A program made the position numbers and the translations under genes. Below the pieces are notes generated by a model, which saw only the letters and a list, made by a program, of their open reading frames with translations, made no database searches and had not been told where the DNA came from. DNA of 64,000 bases, from positions 1 through 64,000 of the forward strand of contig JAPOIJ010000003.1 of assembly GCA_029979005.1 (NCBI GenBank). Reading direction: 5' to 3'. Of this stretch, positions 35,403 through 43,684 are shown piece after piece. The stretch comes from Planctomycetota bacterium (GTDB taxonomy: Bacteria; Planctomycetota; Planctomycetia; Pirellulales; Pirellulaceae). Position 1 is the stretch's first letter. Every line of letters begins with the position of its first letter.

Positions 35403-36962
35403 TTAGTCCAGCGAGTTCGTTTGGTAGAGTCGCGATTGATCGTCAAGAGGAACAATCCAGACATTTCTAAATTTTACAGGGTTGTTGTGATCCTGAAGAA
35501 AAACAGGCCCCGTCATGGTCTGTTTCTGTTGCTTGCCGATTTTCTTGAGATAGCTCGTCACACCATGACGGTAGGGATGAAATGAAGAGCGAGCTTCTTC
35601 AAATTTAGTCTCGTCTTGAACTTTTTGGCCATTGAGAAACGCGGTGACCGAACCGGGTTTGGTGATGTTGCCCTTTTTATCTCGTCGCGGCGCTCGATAA
35701 CGAATGTCATACACCTGCCATTCGCCCGGGGGACGAGCGGCATTAACGAGAGCCTTGCTGAATCCATAGAGCGCACCCATGTCATTCATCGTAATTTTAT
35801 CTTTGTCGTGCGTATTGAGAATTTGAAGTTCGTAATTGCCATGGATGTAGATACCACTGTTTCCAGATCCTTTTTCGGGAAGCATAAATTCAACATGGAT
35901 ATCCGCGTCTCGAAAATGATATTGAGAAACGAGGTGGTTCATGTTGGATCCACCGTGTGTCGACGTCACCACACCATTTTCATTGGGCCAATTTGATTCA
36001 GTTCCTTCGCGACCGAGAAACAGGTTCTCGGTCGGGCTTAGGAGCACGACCGCATCTTTGGGAGGAGCCACGGGTAAGCTGGTTTGATCCGGTAAAAATG
36101 AAAAGTCATTTTTTGCACCTGCTAGAGCGCGATCAATTGCAAAATCTACGAGTGGTTGGCAATGAAAAAAACCTTGCCACAGATTGTGTCCTTGCCCTTC
36201 GACGACAATCAAATTGACTAATTTTCCTTGACCTAGCTTCTTATACCGATTGGCTAATTCAGCAGAATTTTCTTTGAGGGGTACAACCTTATCGATATCC
36301 CCATGAATAATAAAAACGGGGATGTCAGCTTTAGCAAGCTCATCAATTTTCGCAATTGGGTTGTGCTGATTTAACGCAGCATTCAATTCGGATTCGGTAA
36401 GGCCATAGGCAGGCGCAGCTCGTTTGAGACCTGGATAGGTGGTGAGATCAAATACAGGATAGATGCCGGCGAGCCCGGAAACTCGTTCTGGATGGCTGAT
36501 TGCCCAGCTGCTCGACCACAGTCCCCCGCGACTCCTTCCGAGAAGGCAGGTGCGTTGGGCGAAGCCCCGGTTTTCAGTAAGCTCTTTGTAGAGAGATGAA
36601 AAATATTTTTGGCCTTCAGGGCTTCCATAGGCTTCACCGATATCGATTCCAGCAACTGCTACGCCCGCGTTAAGGAATTGTTCGTGAATCCATTTTTCGT
36701 TTTGATCGGGATACCGTGGAAGTGTGGGCGAATACATAACCCAGGGTTGAGGAGTTTGGCGTTTCGATTCCTCGGGCCACATGATAAACGCGGGCCGTTG
36801 ATCGACAAGGAATGATTCTCCAGGGAGTATTAAGTTCTTGACGGGATCTGAAGGCGCCGACGCTTGTTTTGAATCCTGACCATAAAGGTTGGATGAATTA
36901 GCGAAAAGAAAGGCAAGGCAGCAGCTAAGCAATAACTTTGGCAAGTTTGATGTCAGAAACAT
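35403..36962 (-). CDS. alpha/beta hydrolase fused to DUF1080 (LamG-like) domain
   Basis: 519 residues from ATG 36962, where the signal peptide starts (SNLPKLLLSCCLAFLFANSS). The N-terminal half is a prolyl-oligopeptidase/dienelactone-type alpha/beta hydrolase: PQPWVMYSP, nucleophile elbow G142-R-S144-R-G-G, then IHGDIDKVVPL and GQGHNLW carrying Asp and His. The C-terminal half is a DUF1080 jelly-roll (3-keto-disaccharide hydrolase-like/LamG-like): NMNHLVSQYHFRDADIHVEF, GNSGIYIHGNYELQIL, WQVYDIRYRAPR, VTAFLNGQKVQD. An esterase carrying a glycan-binding or second catalytic module is the simplest reading. A 9-base inverted repeat lies upstream at 37034-37057. Confidence 0.88.
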   Translation of the reverse strand: MFLTSNLPKLLLSCCLAFLFANSSNLYGQDSKQASAPSDPVKNLILPGESFLVDQRPAFIMWPEESKRQTPQPWVMYSPTLPRYPDQNEKWIHEQFLNAGVAVAGIDIGEAYGSPEGQKYFSSLYKELTENRGFAQRTCLLGRSRGGLWSSSWAISHPERVSGLAGIYPVFDLTTYPGLKRAAPAYGLTESELNAALNQHNPIAKIDELAKADIPVFIIHGDIDKVVPLKENSAELANRYKKLGQGKLVNLIVVEGQGHNLWQGFFHCQPLVDFAIDRALAGAKNDFSFLPDQTSLPVAPPKDAVVLLSPTENLFLGREGTESNWPNENGVVTSTHGGSNMNHLVSQYHFRDADIHVEFMLPEKGSGNSGIYIHGNYELQILNTHDKDKITMNDMGALYGFSKALVNAARPPGEWQVYDIRYRAPRRDKKGNITKPGSVTAFLNGQKVQDETKFEEARSSFHPYRHGVTSYLKKIGKQQKQTMTGPVFLQDHNNPVKFRNVWIVPLDDQSRLYQTNSLD

Positions 36963-37105
36963 GGTGTCCAATTCCGAGAAATACAATGCTTCGAATAAGC
37001 GCGATTCAGCGATTACGTAAGCCAGTGATCTTAGTTTTAATTAATGTCAATTAAAACAGCGAATTGGTTCGCGTTGGTTTTTAAACAAAACCCAACAACC
37101 CAGGT

Positions 37106-38017
37106 TTATCTACGAACAAGATTTTTTATTGTTGCTGGACCGCCAAGAATCGCAGCCTTTGCCAATTCTGACCAGTGATTAGCTTGCGGGCTGACAGGAT
37201 GCGGACGGAGCCCGATTCGACGCAGCATTCGATTCATTCGATAGACGCGGTCGCGGCGAATAGAACTTGGGGTGCGAAAATTAATGCTGACTGAAACGGA
37301 GATTTCGTCTAGTGTTCGTACCCAGTGAGGTGCGGTTACCGGGACATAAACACCATCCCCCGGATTCATCTCAAAAAGTTGGTACTGGTCGAACAGGGAT
37401 TCATCACAGTTCGTGATCCGTTGACCTTCGTTGTAAAATTTCTCCAACGCCTTCTCCGGAAGAATATTGCGGTCGTTCACATCGTAAATCGCCATCTGCT
37501 TCTTACCGCGAATTTGCATGAAGAAATTTTGTTCAGGATCATAGTGATAGGGAGTATAGGCTTGTGGAGGACTGACGAAAATAAAACTCTCACGCCCACT
37601 GATTTTGCCAGTCACCGGCTCGACAAATTGACTAAGCGAGTCGAGACATTCATTTACAAATTGTCCATAAACCGGATCGGATTCCACATTCCGAAGGACG
37701 ATTACAATGTTCTGGTGCTCAATTGCTCCGATCAATTCGTCTGTCGAAAGTTCATCGTTGTCAGCCGCATGTTTGTAGTGCTCAAGATCTTCGTGGGTTC
37801 CAAACTCCTGCTTACCAAATACGTATTCTCTCTGCTTGCGGGGAAGTCGTTTTGACAATTCAACAAGACTTTCCAGCTGAAACAGGGGGTGCTGTTGGAG
37901 TTTGTGCTGGATTGCAAATGGGTGGGTGTCAACCTGGCTTTCGAAAGTGGCCGGATCGATCTGTACCATGTCAGATTGAAACGTTGCTTCTCCGGGATTG
38001 GTTATCTTTTTGATCAT
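37106..38017 (-). CDS. cupin-like JmjC-type Fe(II)/2-oxoglutarate oxygenase
   Basis: 303 residues, no signal peptide, cytoplasmic. Cupin_8/JmjC fold with the metal triad H158-Y-D160 (PYHYDPEQNFF) and H231 (VTAPHWVRT); PGDGVYVPV is the characteristic strand before the last His, and the Lys in RGKKQMAIYD may bind 2-oxoglutarate. Such proteins hydroxylate protein side chains or small molecules; the target is unknown. The next gene upstream on the same strand (BcsL-type acetyltransferase) ends 50 bases away, so they are likely co-transcribed. Confidence 0.88.
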   Translation of the reverse strand: MIKKITNPGEATFQSDMVQIDPATFESQVDTHPFAIQHKLQQHPLFQLESLVELSKRLPRKQREYVFGKQEFGTHEDLEHYKHAADNDELSTDELIGAIEHQNIVIVLRNVESDPVYGQFVNECLDSLSQFVEPVTGKISGRESFIFVSPPQAYTPYHYDPEQNFFMQIRGKKQMAIYDVNDRNILPEKALEKFYNEGQRITNCDESLFDQYQLFEMNPGDGVYVPVTAPHWVRTLDEISVSVSINFRTPSSIRRDRVYRMNRMLRRIGLRPHPVSPQANHWSELAKAAILGGPATIKNLVRR

Positions 38018-38067
38018 GTTGTGAGTTCTATTGTGCGGAGGAAAGATGGTTTAGGTTAGAAGAGCGG

Positions 38068-39276
38068 CTATTTTTTTGATCGCATGTTTCTGATTTTATG
38101 CGCGACAGACTGAAGACTTGGCATGATTTGCGTGGCCCAGTTTGAGATGCCGGGTCGCAACCCCAGTACAAGACTTTGAAAATCAAGACGTTGCCCCCAA
38201 ATGCGATTGATCGTTGCATTGTCCGGAGCGGTGCAGGAGTCTGCTAACTGAATTCCACCTTGGTGCATCGATTCGATGTTGCCTATTTCAATTTGCAATC
38301 CGGGTGAAAATGAAGAGTAGTTTTCATCGAATGCTGTTTTAAAGGAATAAATGTTCTCCCCTAAACGCAGATCCGAAAGCATCGCAATTGGTTTGCCATC
38401 CAGTGTGAGTGATAAAAATCTGGCTTTTCCATCGGCGGCGGCCGACTGAATTAGTTCTCGATAAAATTTCCGTGTATCGGGTTGGCAGGCGAGCGCGGTG
38501 CCGGATTCGACTTTCCAACCCGAGGCTTCCATATCAAGAAATTGCTGGATCAGTTGATCATAATTCGAGAACTCATCGGATTCGGTTATCTGGACGTCTC
38601 CTAATTCAGCCAATCGCCTGCTGAGTCGACCATAATTTTTTTTGACACTTTTGGAAATAAATTGTTTTTTGTAATCCTCTAAAGGTAAGACTGGGCGAAA
38701 AGCAGCGCGAGAAAATTGATCGCGTTGAAATCGGGATCTTCCCGGACGTTGAATTACTCTGTCGATGACAGATTGGAATTCCGGTTCCATGGAAACGGTA
38801 TCGAGGCTGAGTAAGCCGAATTTTTCTTGCGATATAAAGTTTAACATCGCATCAAAAGTTTTTTCAGCGTGTTCTTTGCACAGCAGTGGAGTGTGATCGA
38901 AACTCTGGTCGTGAGACCAGATTTCCAGACATTTAACTGGCAAGTGGTAAAACGATTTTTTGACAAGAGGCATCAATCCAAAGATTCTCTTGGAGTTTTT
39001 TTCGGGCGGGTTACCAGGTTCTTCAGCAATCAAGACCTTGACGTTGGAGTTGCCAAAATATCGGATCGCTGAAATCAAAAAGCTTGGGTCAAAAGAAGCG
39101 TTGGTATACAGTGATCGCTCAGCAAGGCGGTTCCACGGTTGTTTCAGCGACTCCAGTTCTTCGATGGAATCAACCCAGCGCACCGTCAATTTGTCCGGCT
39201 GATTCGCTGGATGACGTGAGGCAATCGAACCGCTGTTTAGTGTTGCAAGTGAGGGTGGGGAGGACGTAGTCGGCAT
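38068..39276 (-). CDS. BcsL/CelD-like GNAT acetyltransferase
   Basis: 402 residues from ATG 39276, chosen because AGGA lies 9 bases upstream; the alternative at 39300 has no ribosome site. No signal peptide, so cytoplasmic. The central and C-terminal region matches Acetyltransf_6 (BcsL/CelD, FemAB-like): SLYTNASFDPSFL early, KKNYGRLSRRLAELG, FLDMEASGWK, FYRELIQSAAADGKARFLSL, GKPIAMLSDLRLG and FSPGLQIEIGNIE. In other bacteria such enzymes acetylate or otherwise acylate exopolysaccharide or peptidoglycan precursors. Probably in one operon with the JmjC-type cupin downstream. Confidence 0.87.
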   Translation of the reverse strand: MPTTSSPPSLATLNSGSIASRHPANQPDKLTVRWVDSIEELESLKQPWNRLAERSLYTNASFDPSFLISAIRYFGNSNVKVLIAEEPGNPPEKNSKRIFGLMPLVKKSFYHLPVKCLEIWSHDQSFDHTPLLCKEHAEKTFDAMLNFISQEKFGLLSLDTVSMEPEFQSVIDRVIQRPGRSRFQRDQFSRAAFRPVLPLEDYKKQFISKSVKKNYGRLSRRLAELGDVQITESDEFSNYDQLIQQFLDMEASGWKVESGTALACQPDTRKFYRELIQSAAADGKARFLSLTLDGKPIAMLSDLRLGENIYSFKTAFDENYSSFSPGLQIEIGNIESMHQGGIQLADSCTAPDNATINRIWGQRLDFQSLVLGLRPGISNWATQIMPSLQSVAHKIRNMRSKK

Positions 39277-39550
39277 TTTAAAATTTCCTGAAAAAGGCAT
39301 GCTGAACCGTAGCTTATCCCTCGGAACTTGGGCATTTTTTCGAGTAAATCCGGGGAAATGAAATTTCTAACCGTGAGAGGGTGCGGGTGATGGCTCAAAT
39401 GATGCAAAATAACAACATCGAGCATTCCCGTAGCTGTGGTTTGATGAGTCGAGCCATGCACAAAATAGCTTAAGGCGGTCTGGTACATACAATTAAAAAT
39501 GGACGTTCAGATGTCCATTCGATTTGGGAATTTAGAAAAGCGGATTGAAA

Positions 39551-40849
39551 ATGAGCTCAATAAGAATTTCAAGGAGGCAGGCGATCCAAGCCACGACAGC
39601 TATCTTATTGCCTAACCTGTCAGTCGACTCAAGTTTTGCGGTTCGTCAAAACAGAAGTAGTTATCCTCCCGTTCGCACGATTACTCACGGTCCTGCCCAT
39701 CATTGGTTCGGTTATTACGACAAACTTGAATTTGATCAATCCAACCGTTTTGTACTCTCCAATCAAGTCAGTTTTGAGCATCGAACACCAAGGGCGAACG
39801 ACGCAATTCAAGTAGGGATGGTGGATACAGCGGATGAGGACCGGTGGATTCGATTGGGAGAAAGTCGAGCATGGGGATGGCAGCAGGGGTGCATGCTTCA
39901 GTGGAGACCAAATTCAAAGTCTGAGGTTGTTTGGAATGATCGCGAAGGAGATCACCATGTTTGCCGAGTGATGGACGTTAGGACGAAAGATGTACGCACA
40001 TTGCCGCGGCCGATTTACTCATTAAGTCAGGATGGTCGCTGGGCGATCACAACTGATTTTTCCAGAATTCAGCGAATGCGAGCGGGGTATGGCTATGTGG
40101 GCTTGACCGATCCAACCGCACGAGAGCGTGCTCCGGAAGCATCGGGCGTCTGGCGAATGGATATGGACACCGGAGAGTCGGAACTTATTTTTTCACTTGC
40201 AGATGCAGCGAGAATTGAACATCAGGGAAAACCGCTGACAGACCATTGGAACTACTTCAATCACCTTTTGGTTAGCCCGGACAGTTCTCGGTTTATCGTG
40301 CTTCATCGGTGGAAAAAAGATAATGGCGATACAAAAAATCCACAGCCAACAGGAGGTTTTACAACTCGAATGTTCACCGTTGCGATGGATGGATCGGATC
40401 GCTGCAATCTTGATCCATCGGGGAACACTTCTCATTTTATTTGGAAGAATCCAGAGTTTGTTTGTGCTTGGACTCGCCCAAAAAACAAACCCGCTGGATT
40501 TTACCTCTTGCGGGATAAGACGACCGATAGTTCGTTGGTGGGCAAAGGAGTGATGACACAAAATGGCCACAATACGTACGTACCCAACACGGAGCAGGCG
40601 TGGATTTTAAACGATACGTACCCTAGTCGTGGCAAGCGTGAGCAAGTGCCCTATCTTTATCATGTTCCTTCAGGACGCCGGGTCGATTTAGGAGCATTTC
40701 ACTCTCCCGAAGAATATCAGGGAGAGTGGCGATGTGATACTCATCCCCGATGCAGCAACGACGGAAAGATCGTTGCCATTGATTCGCCTCACGCTGGCGG
40801 TGGGCGTCAAATTCATTTAATTGACATCAGCGAGATTATTGCCAGCTAG
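39551..40849 (+). CDS. Tat-exported TolB/oligogalacturonate-lyase-like beta-propeller
   Basis: 432 residues from ATG 39551; a TTG at 39545 is also in frame. A twin-arginine signal begins the protein (SRRQAIQATTAILLP). The body is a beta-propeller with repeats such as QGCMLQWRPNSKSEVVWND, LSQDGRWAITTDF, HLLVSPDSSRFIVLHRW and HPRCSNDGKIVAIDS. HGPAHHWFGYYDK near the start is typical of a planctomycete family annotated only by its propeller fold and distantly like oligogalacturonate lyase. Whether it has catalytic activity is unclear. It stands alone, about 170 bases before the next propeller gene on the same strand. Confidence 0.78.
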   Translation: MSSIRISRRQAIQATTAILLPNLSVDSSFAVRQNRSSYPPVRTITHGPAHHWFGYYDKLEFDQSNRFVLSNQVSFEHRTPRANDAIQVGMVDTADEDRWIRLGESRAWGWQQGCMLQWRPNSKSEVVWNDREGDHHVCRVMDVRTKDVRTLPRPIYSLSQDGRWAITTDFSRIQRMRAGYGYVGLTDPTARERAPEASGVWRMDMDTGESELIFSLADAARIEHQGKPLTDHWNYFNHLLVSPDSSRFIVLHRWKKDNGDTKNPQPTGGFTTRMFTVAMDGSDRCNLDPSGNTSHFIWKNPEFVCAWTRPKNKPAGFYLLRDKTTDSSLVGKGVMTQNGHNTYVPNTEQAWILNDTYPSRGKREQVPYLYHVPSGRRVDLGAFHSPEEYQGEWRCDTHPRCSNDGKIVAIDSPHAGGGRQIHLIDISEIIAS

Positions 40850-41016
40850 GCTGGGTAACCTTCCTGCGGAGTTGCCTGTCCGTTCGATTAGGTCGGTTCG
40901 CTAGGGTTGATAATTCGTAGATTGATAATTCTGACGAGACGTGAGTGCGATTCTGGGTTATCATAATTCGAGACCTCACCAGACTGACCCTAGGAATCAT
41001 TTCAGGAACTAAAACT

Positions 41017-42030
41017 ATGAGATGTTGTTCGTGTTTTACAGCGATTGTGCTTTTGGTAGTTTTGACTTTACCGGCATCTTCTCAGGAAAAAGTCAAACCA
41101 GTTCGCATGGGCTGCGGCATGATGACTTTTGATACCGTTCCGGGATGGGGGTTGCGTCCTGATGGGAGTTCCGCATTGGGATCTACCCACGGTGGTGTGG
41201 TGATTGATAAGGCGGGGAACATTTATACTTCCGCGAAGAAAGGTGTGGTTGTTTTTTCACCTGATGGGAAAGTAATTCACTCTTATCTGGGCAAAGACTA
41301 TTCCAATCTACATGATATGGAAATTCGAGCTGAGGGAGAAAATGAATTTATCTATGGTGCGCGAAACAATGACGCAGAGGGGATCAAATTTAATGTGAAA
41401 ACCGGTGAAATAGTGATGCGTTTACCGTTCCCAGAGGCGTCAGGCTTGGGATTGAAACGATTCAGCCCGACAGCCATCACCGTGGCACCTAATGGAGATA
41501 TCTTTCTTTCCAACGGCTATGCCAGTAATCACATTTTCAAGTTCGATAAGAACGGAAAATACTTGATGCACTTTGGAGAGAAGGGTAATGGAATGAAGCA
41601 GTTCAACACCGCCCACGGAATGACACTCGATACTCGGTACGAACCGCCACGACTCCTAATTTGTGACCGGAATCATCAACCGAAAGGAAGGTTGCTCCAT
41701 TACGATCTTGATGGAAATTTTCTAGAGGAAGTGATTACCGGGCTTGGCATGCCGACTTCAGTTTCAATTCAGGGCGATTTTGTCTCGGTGCCTGATCTTC
41801 ACGGTAGGTTAGTTGTCCTCGACAAAAGCAACACGATTATGGCAGTGCTTGGTCACAACCCTGATCCTAAAACTCGTGTTAATTTTAATGTTCCACAAGA
41901 CAAATGGATTGAGGGTGTATTTAACGGAACCCATGGATCTTACTGGGATGCAGACGGGAATCTTTACGTTCAAGACTGGAACGTTGACGGTAGGATCATG
42001 AAATTGGTGCGTGTGAAAAATGCTGACTAG
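41017..42030 (+). CDS. secreted NHL-repeat-type beta-propeller
   Basis: 337 residues from ATG 41017, which has AGGA 9 bases upstream and a signal peptide (CSCFTAIVLLVVLTLPASS); the longer frame to 40945 is not used. NHL/SMP-30-type repeats are visible: GGVVIDKAGNIYTSAKKGVVVF, which is split by two strands, then AITVAPNGDIFLSNGYASN, HIFKFDKNGKYLMHFG, HGMTLDTRYEPPRLLICD and GSYWDADGNLYVQDW. Function unknown; the family is described as peptidyl-amidating-lyase-like by fold only. Two copies of TTGATAATTC spaced by 15 bases lie at 40907-40931, in front of the gene. Confidence 0.82.
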   Translation: MRCCSCFTAIVLLVVLTLPASSQEKVKPVRMGCGMMTFDTVPGWGLRPDGSSALGSTHGGVVIDKAGNIYTSAKKGVVVFSPDGKVIHSYLGKDYSNLHDMEIRAEGENEFIYGARNNDAEGIKFNVKTGEIVMRLPFPEASGLGLKRFSPTAITVAPNGDIFLSNGYASNHIFKFDKNGKYLMHFGEKGNGMKQFNTAHGMTLDTRYEPPRLLICDRNHQPKGRLLHYDLDGNFLEEVITGLGMPTSVSIQGDFVSVPDLHGRLVVLDKSNTIMAVLGHNPDPKTRVNFNVPQDKWIEGVFNGTHGSYWDADGNLYVQDWNVDGRIMKLVRVKNAD

Positions 42031-42114
42031 TCAATTGAGACGCAGGTCGGCCCGCAGTTCGGTAGGTTAAAAGAATGATTGCGGTCGCCGTGTAATCAAC
42101 AGGCTTTACTGATG

Positions 42115-43620
42115 CTATGCCAGAACTTCGTTGACGACATGTCCATGGACATTCGTGAGTCGGCGTTCCAGCCCGTTGTGGTAAAAGGTGAGGCGTTCAT
42201 GATCGAGCCCCATTAAGTGCAACAGTGTCGCGTTGAAGTCATAAACGCTGGTTTTGTTGACGGCTGCTTTGAATCCAAACTCGTCACTCTCGCCGTAGCT
42301 GAACCCTTTTTTGACTCCGGCACCGGCCATGAAGCATGTGAACGCGCCTGGATTGTGATCTCGCCCCGAGCCATTTGCTTGAAGGAACGGCATGCGGCCG
42401 AATTCAGTGGCCCAGACGATCAAGGTATGTTCAAGCATTCCCCGCTGTTTTAGATCTGCGATGAGTGCCGCGGTCGGTTGATCCATGATTTCTGCCTGCA
42501 TGGCGTGTGTGTTGGCGATGTTGGCGTGAGAATCCCAATTGGTAATTCCATTGCCTCCAGCCGGATCACTTCCATTAAAAAGCTGGACAACCCGGACTCC
42601 TTTTTCCAAGAGCCGGCGGGCTAGAAGGCAATTTTTTGCGTATTCGCCCCTTAGCTGACTTCCTCCTTCGACGCCGTAGGCGTTCAGTGTTGCCTTTGTT
42701 TCGCCGGCAAGATCCATGACATCGGGTACGGATGTTTGCATTTTGCCCGCTAATTCATAGCTTGCAATTCTCCCCGCAAGATCGGCATCTCCTGGATATT
42801 TCTCGAGGTGACGAGCGTTCAATCGTTGGAGCAAATTAATCGTACCCGCATCAGCCTGTGCTGAGATGCCGGAAGGGCGCTGTAAATTATAGGGAGGGTT
42901 CTTGGCGGTGAAATCGGTGCCCTGAAATGCGGCTGGTAAAAATCCATTGCCGAAATTGTTTTTCCCACTGCGGGCAAGGCCGCGAGGATCATTGATGGCT
43001 ACGAAGGCGGGAAGCTCCTGATTCTCAGTGCCGAGTGCATAAGTAATCCACGCGCCGCAAGAAGGAAATCCCTCCATCGTAAAACCGGTATTCATAAAAT
43101 TCTCACCCTGAGGGTGAGCGCTGGTGTCGGTTGAAAGGGCGTGAAAAAAACAGAAGTCGTCGACTTGTTCGGCGAGGTTCGGAAGTAAATCAGAAACCAT
43201 TTTCCCAGTTTCACCGCGAGGTTTGAAGTCCCAGAAAGGTTTCGCAATGTTGCCGCTGGGTCCTTCGAAAGTAACCGCGGGAAGACCCGGGGGTTTTTGC
43301 CCGTGTAGTTTTGTTAGCGCCGGTTTGTAATCGAAAGTGTCGATATGGCTGACTGCGCCGGGACAGTAAATGACCAGCACTTGTTTCGCCGGCACCTCGA
43401 AGTGTGAGGCTCGCGCGGCGTACGGATTGTTGGGGTCGATTTTTGGACGAATCGGTGATTTTCCCCCAGCGGTAAGGGGTTTATCCTCGGCGAGTAACCC
43501 GTCAGCAGCCAGCATGCTGGTTAAAGCGATACCGGCCGTCGAAAGTCCTGCCGTATGAAGGAAGTTTCGACGATCAAGTAGCTTGCGACCTTGGAAAGAT
43601 AATTTTTCTGGGTGGCTCAT
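42115..43620 (-). CDS. DUF1501 family Tat-exported protein
   Basis: 501 residues with a twin-arginine signal (LDRRNFLHTAGLSTAG). DUF1501 shares the alkaline phosphatase/sulfatase fold. Landmarks here are CPGAVSHIDTFDYKP, GENFMNTGFTMEGFPSCGAW, VVQLFNGSDPAGGNGITNWDSH and VWATEFGRMPFLQ with GSGRDHNPGAFT. Its reaction is unknown; it nearly always travels with a DUF1549/1553 cytochrome, as here (64 bases upstream). It is the last gene of the long minus-strand operon headed by sulfatases. Because it is Tat-exported it folds before export, as metal- or cofactor-loaded proteins often do. Confidence 0.93.
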   Translation of the reverse strand: MSHPEKLSFQGRKLLDRRNFLHTAGLSTAGIALTSMLAADGLLAEDKPLTAGGKSPIRPKIDPNNPYAARASHFEVPAKQVLVIYCPGAVSHIDTFDYKPALTKLHGQKPPGLPAVTFEGPSGNIAKPFWDFKPRGETGKMVSDLLPNLAEQVDDFCFFHALSTDTSAHPQGENFMNTGFTMEGFPSCGAWITYALGTENQELPAFVAINDPRGLARSGKNNFGNGFLPAAFQGTDFTAKNPPYNLQRPSGISAQADAGTINLLQRLNARHLEKYPGDADLAGRIASYELAGKMQTSVPDVMDLAGETKATLNAYGVEGGSQLRGEYAKNCLLARRLLEKGVRVVQLFNGSDPAGGNGITNWDSHANIANTHAMQAEIMDQPTAALIADLKQRGMLEHTLIVWATEFGRMPFLQANGSGRDHNPGAFTCFMAGAGVKKGFSYGESDEFGFKAAVNKTSVYDFNATLLHLMGLDHERLTFYHNGLERRLTNVHGHVVNEVLA

Positions 43621-43684
43621 GATAGACCTGAGATTGGTGTTTCAGCGAAGGAAAAAATCAACCGGATAACGACGTAGATGTTAA

